Assembly: GCF_003258315.1 (NCBI RefSeq) | Contig: NZ_CP030032.1 | Span: forward strand, 2,209,804 to 2,273,803 | Length of the DNA: 64,000 nt | Reading direction: 5' to 3' | DNA from: Bradymonas sediminis | GTDB taxonomy: Bacteria; Myxococcota_A; Bradymonadia; Bradymonadales; Bradymonadaceae | Position numbers and translations under genes: made by a program | Part shown: in pieces, positions 26,438 through 34,085 of the stretch | How positions within the stretch are numbered: the stretch's first letter is position 1 | Layout of the letters: each line of letters begins with the position of its first letter | The notes under the pieces: generated by a model | What the model saw: the letters and a program-made list of their open reading frames with translations, nothing else | Databases searched by the model: none | What the model was told of the DNA's origin: nothing

Positions 26438-27774
26438 GCGTCCTCCGGAGTATCGGTGTCGATGGGCTCCGAGGCATCCTCAATCGCAACGGACGGGTAC
26501 GCGCCGCTGATGCGCGCGTCGCGCTCAAATTTAGGCGCCCGGACCGGCAGCCGAATGACGAATTCCGAGCCGCCCCCGACCTGGCTTGTGGCCGAAATCT
26601 GCCCCCCCAGGCTCTGCAGAATATCGCGCGATATAGACAGCCCCAGCCCGGAACCTTCTCCTCGATCCTTGGTGGTAAAAAACGGCTCAAAGATCTGCTC
26701 GAGCACTCGCTCGCTCATGCCCACGCCGGTGTCGCGAATCATGACGTCTAAAAACTCATCCTCGCGCTGGGTTTGCACCGTCACCTGGTTCCCCTTGACA
26801 TCTCCCGGCTCAATCGCGTGGATGGCGTTGACCAGGACGTTCAAGAAAACCTGACTTAAGCGATTTGCGTCCGACAAAATATCGGCGTCGCCGCAGAACT
26901 CCAGCTCAAAATGCGTGCGATATTTGGCCTCATATTTGACCAAATTCAACGTCGTCTCCAGCAAGCGCTCGACGTTAATCCAGCCGGCTTCGCCGTGCGA
27001 ATCGTGCAAGAAAAACCGAAGGTCCTGCACGATCTGGTGAATCCGCTGCATGCCGTGCAGATTACGCCGCAACAACTCCTCAAGGTCTTCTTGAAGAAAC
27101 GAAATCTCATAATCCTGAGACAATCTCGACAAGCGCTTAAATAACTCAGGCGCCTCTTCCCGAACCCCCTCGCGCGCCTGGTCCAAGAACTCGCCAATCG
27201 CCTGAATATAGCCGGTCATCACGCTCAAATTGCTGATAACGAAACTAGCAGGGTTGTTGATCTCATGGGCCACCTCGGCGGCCAACAAGCCCATCGCGGC
27301 GAACTTCTCGGTATTGACGAGTTGTTGCTGGGCTCCCTCAAGCAACTGGTCATGCGAGACGCGTTTCATCACCGCGCCCAGGATGGTCGCTGCGTGATTC
27401 GAGCGCAATTGAGAGGCGAAGAGGAAGCCGAGCGACGGATGGCTCAGCGCGCGGGCGACGCCCTCATGGTCCTCGTCATCGAAAATGGCGATCACCGGCG
27501 GGGTCGAAAATGACTCGAAATTGTCCTCGCGCTTTAGCCCCAGCAATCCGCGCAGCGTGACCTCCGAATACCGGCCCGCGTAGCTGCACAAAATGGCGTC
27601 AAAGGGTTCGCTGCCCAATAGGTGAGTCGCCTCGGCGAGGTTCGCGGCGTGGGTAAACCGATAATAGAATGGCGTTCTCTTGATCTCGAGAAGTTCTTCC
27701 AAACCCATGGCCTGCGCGTCAACGCATAGGATTCTACTATTCTCGCCTTCTATCTTTTCGGTTTCGGTGCCCAT
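26434..27774 (-). CDS. Sensor histidine kinase with degenerate receiver-like N-terminal domain
   Basis: 446 residues from ATG at 27774. A much longer open frame runs back into the Lgt-like gene, but that stretch has no domain and is rejected. Residues ~10-130 look like a response-regulator fold (SRILCVDAQ, FDAILCSYAG, PPVIAIFDDED), with Cys in place of the phospho-acceptor Asp and no obvious Thr/Lys partners, so it is a pseudo-receiver. HisKA follows with His170 in EVAHEINNP. The ATPase domain has LNVLVNAIHAI (N box), IRDTGVGM (G1), FEPFFTTKD (F) and GSGLGLSI (G2). There is no membrane segment, so it should sense a cytoplasmic cue. No partner regulator gene is adjacent. Confidence 0.92.
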   Translation of the reverse strand: MGTETEKIEGENSRILCVDAQAMGLEELLEIKRTPFYYRFTHAANLAEATHLLGSEPFDAILCSYAGRYSEVTLRGLLGLKREDNFESFSTPPVIAIFDDEDHEGVARALSHPSLGFLFASQLRSNHAATILGAVMKRVSHDQLLEGAQQQLVNTEKFAAMGLLAAEVAHEINNPASFVISNLSVMTGYIQAIGEFLDQAREGVREEAPELFKRLSRLSQDYEISFLQEDLEELLRRNLHGMQRIHQIVQDLRFFLHDSHGEAGWINVERLLETTLNLVKYEAKYRTHFELEFCGDADILSDANRLSQVFLNVLVNAIHAIEPGDVKGNQVTVQTQREDEFLDVMIRDTGVGMSERVLEQIFEPFFTTKDRGEGSGLGLSISRDILQSLGGQISATSQVGGGSEFVIRLPVRAPKFERDARISGAYPSVAIEDASEPIDTDTPEDA

Positions 27775-27973
27775 ACAAATTTTCACTTCATCCAAGGAGA
27801 AATACGGCCCGCCACGGTGGCGCGTGCCGCAATTCGAGAAGTTGTCGCCATCAGGGTTACACCGTTTGTGACATTGTTTGCGCGTCGGCGACGAAAGATC
27901 AAATGGGAATCGTAATTTCGGCCCATCGCCGCCGCTCCACGAACCCGTGGCGCCTCTTTGAGTCGCAAGAAGC

Positions 27974-28855
27974 TTAATCACCACCGGCGCGGTGTCGATC
28001 AATGGAGCGCGCGCGTGTTTCAAGCCACAATAAGACCCCAAAAACGATCGCCGCGCAAATCGCCATGAAGTGGTGAATATTAAAGGCGCCCCATATGTCG
28101 ACGACTGTGACCGGGTCACGGGTCCACTCAACGCAGAACCTCCAGAGCATATAGCTCAAACAACTCCACCCGGCGACGCGCCCAGGGCGCAGCCCGCGCG
28201 ACCACATTTGAACGCCCGCGACCCCGACGATCACGAAGATCCCCACCGCCAAATACAGCGCATAGGGATGAACCGCGAGCGACCAATCGGCCCCCCATCC
28301 AATTTGGCGCGTCGCCAGATGGTGCCCAAAAGCCTCGGTGCCCGGCGAGTAGCGCAGCGCCCAGGGCGCATCGGTGACGGACCCAAAATCACAGCCATTG
28401 GCCAGGCAACCCAGGCGCGCAAAACCCAGGCCCGAAAGCCCAGCCACCACGACGATATCCAGCGTATGCAGGCCCGCGTCTAACCAACCAAAACCTAAAG
28501 CCCTACTTGCAGATGCTCGCTCGAACGCGCCCCGATGGCTCAGAAACCACCATAGAAGGAGCACAAGGCCACCACCCAATATCGCCCCGAATGAACTATG
28601 TCCACCTTTGAGTGGGTGCAGAACACTCAAAGCATTACTTGAGACCAGACCCCAGGTGACCTCGGGATCGAGCAGAACCCATGTGACCCGGCTTCCGACG
28701 CCACCGCCTACGATGCAGGCCGCCATGAGGCTCAGGATGTCCAGCCGACCGAGGCGAAGTCGTCCCGCCAGCAGCGCACCACAGCTAAGCGCGACCAGCA
28801 GACCAATGCCGATCCAGACGCTCTGAGGGGGAAGTTGGCTAATCCACTCGTCCAT
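27974..28855 (-). CDS. Lgt-like prolipoprotein diacylglyceryl transferase family protein
   Basis: 293 residues with about seven hydrophobic segments, a polytopic inner-membrane protein. ARLGCLANGCDFG corresponds to the Lgt signature (GRxxNFxNGE in E. coli), and HPYALYLAVG resembles the HPTQLYE region. Lgt adds diacylglycerol to the lipobox Cys of prelipoproteins. Here the usual Asn of the signature is Cys and the expected catalytic-loop His appears replaced (GGHSSFGAILGG), so it may be a paralogue with altered activity; a canonical lgt would then lie elsewhere. The gene sits ~200 bases upstream of the kinase. The divergent spacer 28856-29101 shows no clear signals. Confidence 0.82.
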   Translation of the reverse strand: MDEWISQLPPQSVWIGIGLLVALSCGALLAGRLRLGRLDILSLMAACIVGGGVGSRVTWVLLDPEVTWGLVSSNALSVLHPLKGGHSSFGAILGGGLVLLLWWFLSHRGAFERASASRALGFGWLDAGLHTLDIVVVAGLSGLGFARLGCLANGCDFGSVTDAPWALRYSPGTEAFGHHLATRQIGWGADWSLAVHPYALYLAVGIFVIVGVAGVQMWSRGLRPGRVAGWSCLSYMLWRFCVEWTRDPVTVVDIWGAFNIHHFMAICAAIVFGVLLWLETRARSIDRHRAGGD

Positions 28856-29101
28856 AACAGTTACGACCTTAGCGTTGCGAAAATCGAAGTGGCGTCGCTG
28901 CGCCCGCGCTTCAACTCCTCTTATACCCTAACGGCGCCAGCGCGCGAGACCAGCCTGCCAAGAATCGATTCGCCAACCCCTAAAACCAGCCACGTCCGCG
29001 AAATTAAAGCACACCTATGCCAGGATTTATGATAGGCTCGACGCGCGGTTCCATGCTCGAAAGCATCGATGCGTTCGTTTCTAAAAAAACATATAAATCC
29101 G

Positions 29102-30034
29102 ATGTCATCTGAATTTAGACTCGAAATTTACGGCTGCCGAGGGAGCACCCCGGTCTCCGGCGAGCGCTATACGCGCTACGGCGGCGCGACCTCTTGCGTG
29201 CGGGTCACCGTCGCGGGCCGCGAGATCATCCTGGATGCGGGCAGCGGCCTCGCCCTGCTCGGCCGCCACCTGGTGAAACGCCGCCTTCGCGACGGTCAGC
29301 CGGTCCATGCGTACTTTTTTCTGTCGCATGTTCACCTCGACCATATCACCGGGCTGCCCTATTTCGCCCCGAATTATTTCGAAGACGCGACGATCTGGAT
29401 GATGGGGCCGCGAAATATGCGATTTCCCTCATTCGAGGCGACGATCGACAATTTTATGGCCCCGCCCTTCTTCCCGGTGCCACGCTATGAGATGGGGGCG
29501 GAGTTTCACTTCTCGGATATATGCGAGGCGGACACGGTCTTTTTCCTGCGCGATCAGCGCGCGCCCATTCAACTTCGGGCCGGCCATCCTCGCCATCAGG
29601 CTGCCATGCCGCCGGCGGCGAGCGTCGAAACACGCGTCGAATGCCTGCGCGGATACAATCATCCGAAGTCTGGGGTGAATATCTATAAAATCGTCTCGGG
29701 CGGCAAAACCCTGGTCTACGCGACCGACACCGAGGGGTTTGTACACGGGGACCGACGTCTGATTGAATTTGCCCGCGGCGCGGACGTATTGATCCACGAC
29801 GCGATGTACTCCGAGGAGCGCTACACCGCGGGCCGAGCGGCGACCCAGGGGTTCGGGCACTCGACCATTCAGATCGCGACCGACCTTGCCAACGCCGCCG
29901 GTGTAGGTAAATTGCTGCTCTTCCATCATGACCCAGCCAATGATGATGATACGCTGGACCAGTTGGAAGCGCGGGGAAAAGCACGCTTCGCCGAGACCCA
30001 GATGGCCCGCCAGGGCATGGTGCTCGACATTTGA
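29102..30034 (+). CDS. MBL-fold metallo-hydrolase
   Basis: 310 residues from ATG at 29102; an earlier in-frame ATG at 29069 would add 11 residues, and neither has a strong ribosome site. The domain begins at once with LEIYGCRGSTPVSG, as in PhnP/PqqB-like proteins. The metal motif HVHLDH is at residues 76-81. Further ligands are likely in DTEGF (YATDTEG), DAMYS and the late FHHDPANDDD segment. The family cleaves phosphoesters, cyclic nucleotides or thioesters using two metal ions; the substrate cannot be told here. It precedes trmB on the same strand after 131 bases. Confidence 0.88.
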   Translation: MSSEFRLEIYGCRGSTPVSGERYTRYGGATSCVRVTVAGREIILDAGSGLALLGRHLVKRRLRDGQPVHAYFFLSHVHLDHITGLPYFAPNYFEDATIWMMGPRNMRFPSFEATIDNFMAPPFFPVPRYEMGAEFHFSDICEADTVFFLRDQRAPIQLRAGHPRHQAAMPPAASVETRVECLRGYNHPKSGVNIYKIVSGGKTLVYATDTEGFVHGDRRLIEFARGADVLIHDAMYSEERYTAGRAATQGFGHSTIQIATDLANAAGVGKLLLFHHDPANDDDTLDQLEARGKARFAETQMARQGMVLDI

Positions 30035-30165
30035 CCGAATGCACCGCGTCGCGCTGAGATGGCCAAAAACCACCGAGCCCCTCAGGCGCCCTTCAATTAT
30101 AAAACGACTCCTTCACAAATAGCCCTCACGGGCTTCGAAAACTCAAAGAATCGGGAACGCAACAC

Positions 30166-30780
30166 GTGGCCAATTTAGATTTTCGTTTCGACGACATTAC
30201 AGAAAAATTTCAAGCCGAAGAACTCGAGCGCATCCGCGCATTCGGTCGCTCAAAGACCCTGCCGGACCTGGTGAGCCTGGAGATCGGCACCAACCGTGGG
30301 CGCTTCCTCAGCGAGGTCGCCCAGCAATTCCCTGACCGATACTTCCTGGGCGCGGAGTGGACGGCCCTCGCCAAAAACGCGCGCTCGCGCCTGAAGCGCG
30401 ACGGCGTCGAGAACGCCGATGTGCTGGCCGCCGACGCCAATAACCTGCTGCCGATCCTGATCGACGACGGCCAGCTGCGCGAGCTCTTTTTGCTCTTCCC
30501 CGACCCCTGGTGGAAGATGAAACACCGCAAGCGCCGCGTCATCCAACCGGAGTTCCTCGACCTGATCGCCCAGAAGATGCCCTCCGGCGGCAATATCTGG
30601 ATTCGCACCGACGTCGGCACCTTCGCCGACGACATGCGCGAAACCCTGGCTGCCCACCCCGAGTTTGAGCCCCTGGACGTCTTCGACTACCCGCTCGAGC
30701 ATTTCCCGCGCAGCACGCGCGAGCGCCACGTAATTCGCGGCGGCATCCCGATTCACACCATTTATTATAAGCGGCGCTAA
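30166..30780 (+). CDS. trmB: tRNA (guanine-N7)-methyltransferase
   Basis: 204 residues from a GTG start preceded by GGGAA. It uses S-adenosylmethionine to methylate G46 of tRNA. LEIGTNRGRFL is the SAM loop, and LFPDPWWKMKHRKRRV is the TrmB signature (usually FPDPWPKxRHxKRR). TRERHVIRGGIPIHTIYYKRR closes the family C-terminus. Its length is typical of short bacterial TrmB. A strong terminator follows. Confidence 0.95.
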   Translation: MANLDFRFDDITEKFQAEELERIRAFGRSKTLPDLVSLEIGTNRGRFLSEVAQQFPDRYFLGAEWTALAKNARSRLKRDGVENADVLAADANNLLPILIDDGQLRELFLLFPDPWWKMKHRKRRVIQPEFLDLIAQKMPSGGNIWIRTDVGTFADDMRETLAAHPEFEPLDVFDYPLEHFPRSTRERHVIRGGIPIHTIYYKRR

Positions 30781-30798
30781 CGACGCCGCTGCCAATCA

Positions 30799-30847
30799 AA
30801 AAACCCAAGAAGCCGGGCTCAAAAGAGCGCCCGGCTTCTTGGGTTTT
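30799..30847. terminator. Bidirectional terminator between trmB and bamB
   Basis: AAAACCCAAGAAGCCGGG and its inverse complement surround the loop at about 30818-30828, giving an 18-bp stem with A/T-rich flanks on both strands. It separates two convergent genes. Confidence 0.95.
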
Positions 30848-30901
30848 GTGATCTTTTTTCTGCGCGCTGCTTCCAGCCCATCGGGCTGACCGCTGCGGCC
30901 T

Positions 30902-32098
30902 TTAGAACGCGATGTCGAGGTGGTAGAGGAAGCCACGATTCGAATAGGCGAAGCCGCCATTTTTGCTCAGGACCATCGGCGTATTAAAGCCGTTCGATGG
31001 ATTCCAGGTCATAAAGGGGAAGCCGGTCAATCGGTCGAGGGTATACAGCGGGCCCTGGGCGGTCGAGATGAAAAGGTAGAGTTGGGTCGCGGTGATCGCG
31101 ACCGGCGCCTCATCTTCAAATTTATAGGACCAGGCCGGTGACCCGTCCTCGGCCTCGAGCGCGGTGACACGCCCGCTGGCGGTCGCTACATAGAGCGTTC
31201 GCTCGCCATAAACCAGGTCGGCGACGCCCGACATCGGACGCTTCCAAATATGGGTGCCGTCGGACTTGTCGATCGCATAGACGCCGCCGTCATAAGACGC
31301 CGCGTATACACGGGACCCCGACACCGTGACGTGGCCGTCGACGTCAACAAACTCGGTCTTGCCGCCGCTTAAATCGCTCTCCCAAATCATATCACCGCTA
31401 TCGAGCTGAAGCGCGGCGAGCACGCCGTCGCCAAAGCCGCAATAGACAACGCCGTCTTCAACCACCGGGTCCCCGGAGCCCTTGATGGTGAAATACTCGG
31501 GGGTGCTGCGACCATAGGTCCACAATTGTTTGCCGGTCGCCGCATCGGCTGCGGTCAGGATGTCCTTGCTCGTCGTGAAGAAGACGCGCTCCTCGGCGTA
31601 GACCGCGGTGCTCTCGATGGACCCGTCGAGTTCAAGCTCCCACTCAACTTCGCCGGTGGCCTCATTGAGGGCGTAGAATTTACCGCCCAATGTGCCGACA
31701 TAGACCCGGCCGCCGCCGTAAACCACACTGCCATGCACCGCGCCATCCAACGACGCGGTCCACAAGACCTCGCCGTTGCCGCCGCGCATCTTAAACAGAC
31801 TGCCCGCGTCGCTCCCCACATAGACTTCGTCGGTCTCACTGCGATAGAGCGGCGTCGAGAATTCACGCGGCTTAACGCTCCAATGGGGCGGCGCGTCGAT
31901 CCCTCGGCGCCACTTCACCGAAAAGTGCGGCTGAACCGCAAAGGGCTCGACTCCACTGGCGCTTCCCAGCGGCTGCGATGCTTGGTTCGACGCACACCCC
32001 GTCATGGCGACGCCGGCCAGGATGACGGCGGCGAGGCTCAACGCCCGGAGATTGTGGCGTCGCGCTTGCGACAACAAAACACGCAATTTATTTGGCAT
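30902..32098 (-). CDS. bamB: BamB-like outer-membrane assembly lipoprotein (PQQ-type beta-propeller)
   Basis: 398 residues. The signal ends in lipobox AMTGCASN. The mature part is a beta-propeller of PQQ-like blades (GEVLWTASLDGAVHGS, GEVEWELELDGSIEST, GKQLWTYGRS, GDMIWESDLSGG, GTHIWKRPMSGV, GSPAWSYKFEDE), each ending in the W-containing strand typical of BamB. BamB helps the BAM complex insert beta-barrel proteins into the outer membrane. It follows a YfgM-like gene on the same strand, the same gene order as yfgM-bamB in E. coli, which strengthens the call. The symbol is used on family and order; PQQ enzyme activity is unlikely as the quinone-binding residues are absent. Confidence 0.87.
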   Translation of the reverse strand: MPNKLRVLLSQARRHNLRALSLAAVILAGVAMTGCASNQASQPLGSASGVEPFAVQPHFSVKWRRGIDAPPHWSVKPREFSTPLYRSETDEVYVGSDAGSLFKMRGGNGEVLWTASLDGAVHGSVVYGGGRVYVGTLGGKFYALNEATGEVEWELELDGSIESTAVYAEERVFFTTSKDILTAADAATGKQLWTYGRSTPEYFTIKGSGDPVVEDGVVYCGFGDGVLAALQLDSGDMIWESDLSGGKTEFVDVDGHVTVSGSRVYAASYDGGVYAIDKSDGTHIWKRPMSGVADLVYGERTLYVATASGRVTALEAEDGSPAWSYKFEDEAPVAITATQLYLFISTAQGPLYTLDRLTGFPFMTWNPSNGFNTPMVLSKNGGFAYSNRGFLYHLDIAF

Positions 32099-32207
32099 CA
32101 GTGAGCCGGTTTAGCAGAAACAAAAATACAGCGAATCACGAACTCAAACCGCCATGAGATCTAAATGCCGTGGCACTTAAAAATCATGGCGTTATGAAAT
32201 CGGCCGA

Positions 32208-33032
32208 TTAAAGAAACGCCAGGCGCCGCTCGATCGCATCGCGATGGGGCGTCTCCGGGTTGCTCTCAAGAATCTCATGATACAATTCTTTGGCCTCTTT
32301 GGCTTTACCGCTGGCGTCCAGCAGTTGAGCCTTCTGGTAGGTCGCCATGGCCATATGGGTCTCACCCTGCTCGCCGAGCTTGTCGAAGGTCTCCAGCGCC
32401 TTATCAACGTCACCGGTCGTGGCGTAGGCGTTGGCCAATCCCATATAGGCGAAGGGAACCGCCGACTTCAGGGTCTTGCCCGCAAGGTAAGCGCTATAGA
32501 GCTTGACGGCCTCGTCAGCCTTGTCCAGGTGCATCGCGGCGGCGGCCTGGGTCAGGCGCGCGCTCTGGGCGACCGGACCGGTGCTGTTCTCGGCCAGCGC
32601 CTTGGCGGCGCCGTCGTAGATGGCCTGCCAACGCTCGGCGTCATCGGCGAAGACCTTCTCGGGCATCGGAACGATATCGCTCTCTTGAATCTGCTTATAG
32701 GTCTCGGAGTCTTTGGTGAAGACCTCGTAGTCCCAAATCGCCGGGCTCAGCGTCTGCGACGCCGCGACTTCCTGGCTGGTCGAATAAGCCGAGTAGGCCC
32801 ATCCACCAAGCGATGCCACGATAACAAGCGCAACACCGCCGATGACCAGATTGAGATTTCGCTCAATCCAAGACACACCCTGCATCGTCGCACCCAAAAT
32901 CGGGTCGGCGTCGATCGGGGGCACGCCCGACTCGGGGTCTACCGAATCAAAATCAATCGATGTAGGAACGCCACTCTCGTCGAGCTCCGGCGCGTCGCCT
33001 TCTTGCTGGCGTTTGCGAATCTTGATGGCCAT
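32208..33032 (-). CDS. YfgM-like membrane-anchored TPR protein
   Basis: 274 residues. The cytoplasmic N-terminus is acidic; a single membrane segment lies at residues ~59-81 (LVIGGVALVIVASLGGW), and the periplasmic part carries TPR-like helices (ARLTQAAAAMHLDKADEAVKLY.., AYMGLANAYATTGDVDKALET.., ATYQKAQLLDASGKAKEAKEL..). This plan matches YfgM, a membrane-anchored partner of SecYEG and periplasmic chaperones. AGGAGA stands upstream of the ATG. It is directly upstream of the bamB-like gene (109 bases), as in enterobacteria. Confidence 0.85.
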   Translation of the reverse strand: MAIKIRKRQQEGDAPELDESGVPTSIDFDSVDPESGVPPIDADPILGATMQGVSWIERNLNLVIGGVALVIVASLGGWAYSAYSTSQEVAASQTLSPAIWDYEVFTKDSETYKQIQESDIVPMPEKVFADDAERWQAIYDGAAKALAENSTGPVAQSARLTQAAAAMHLDKADEAVKLYSAYLAGKTLKSAVPFAYMGLANAYATTGDVDKALETFDKLGEQGETHMAMATYQKAQLLDASGKAKEAKELYHEILESNPETPHRDAIERRLAFL

Positions 33033-33345
33033 CTGCTATCTCCTGTTTATTTATGCGCTCTAATTCTTGAGGCTAAGATCGAATCCGCAACGACCAAAAT
33101 TCGGCCGAACCAGTAAAGCGCGGACTATATGAATGCCACAAGGTAGTGTCAACCAACACGAAGATATGGCGGGTTAAAAGGCGCGCCCGGCACGCAACCA
33201 GGCAGACAACCAGGCCCCTGTTGATCTCGGCGTAGCGCTAACCTAAACACTTTGCTTTATCTGCCTATCTTAGGCAGACAAAATGGAGCCACGGCAGCGT
33301 AGACACCCGACGCCTCCCTCTTGAGCCAGCTTGAGCCACAATAAA
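33033..33345. promoter_or_regulatory. Divergent spacer with an 8-bp inverted repeat
   Basis: 313 bases between two divergent genes. The only structure seen is TCTGCCTA-TCT-TAGGCAGA at 33260-33278, a perfect inverted repeat with a 3-base centre. It could be an operator for the gene at 33346 or a small hairpin; no sigma-factor boxes could be assigned with confidence. Confidence 0.35.
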
Positions 33346-33954
33346 ATGATCAAACACCACCGCCTGCACCCACTCAAACACCGCCGCCCCGCCATCCTTC
33401 GAGCACTCGTGCTGCTCGCCGCCATGGGGCTGGCAATGCTGCTGCGCCCCGCCCCCGCCCAGGCCTCCGAGGGCTACGCCCAGACCTGGGGCGGGCTGAT
33501 GCTCGCCAATTCAAACGACTCCAAGCCCGGCGGGCAATGGGGCGCGGGCGCCCAATTTGGGTTCGCGGCCGGCATCACCGACTTCTGGAGCATCGTGGGC
33601 GGGGTCGAGACCAGCTATCACCTCGCCACGACGAGCGACGACGACCCGCCCGAGGACATCCCCGGCATGCAGGTGCTCGGGCTCTTCGCCGGCTTTCGCT
33701 ATAACGTCGACATCTTCAAATATGTCCCCTACGTCGGCCTGGCCATCGAGAATTTCCCCCTCGGCCCGCGCCCACCGTCGGCGACCACCGCCTCGCGCAT
33801 CGGCGCAAAGCTAAGCGTCGGCCTGGATTGGCGCGTCAACCGCGACTACTCATTCGGCGCGCTGGTCGAGCTTCACTCCGCCCTGGACGCCCCGGCTGAC
33901 TTCCCGATCTATTCAACCGTCGGGGTGAATCTCTCGTACCATTTTCGGCTCTAG
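33346..33954 (+). CDS. Predicted small outer-membrane beta-barrel protein
   Basis: 202 residues from ATG at 33346; a slightly longer frame begins with TTG and is less likely. A basic N-terminus and hydrophobic segment (ALVLLAAMGLAMLL) end at AQASEG, a likely signal-peptidase I site. The mature protein alternates short polar and hydrophobic strands with Gly and aromatic residues (GAGAQFGFAAGI, GLFAGFRYNVDI, VGLDWRVNRDYSFGALVELH) and ends in a strand YSTVGVNLSYHFRL. A final aromatic-rich strand ending in Phe-x-x is typical of BAM substrates. No specific family was recognised. Confidence 0.7.
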   Translation: MIKHHRLHPLKHRRPAILRALVLLAAMGLAMLLRPAPAQASEGYAQTWGGLMLANSNDSKPGGQWGAGAQFGFAAGITDFWSIVGGVETSYHLATTSDDDPPEDIPGMQVLGLFAGFRYNVDIFKYVPYVGLAIENFPLGPRPPSATTASRIGAKLSVGLDWRVNRDYSFGALVELHSALDAPADFPIYSTVGVNLSYHFRL

Positions 33955-34085
33955 GCCGCCGTGCCCGGGAGCGGCGCGCGGATGCGCCCGCTGTGGTTGC
34001 CGCCTTCGTATTTGCGCGATACCTTGTGTCCACACAAATACGATATCCGCGCCAACCCTCTACTTGCCCCCCGCGAGAGATCCCG

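Noticed and set aside
27775-28131. Upstream extension of the histidine kinase into the Lgt-like gene
   Set aside because: The added residues have no domain, overlap a better supported gene, and ATG 27774 fits the domain boundary.
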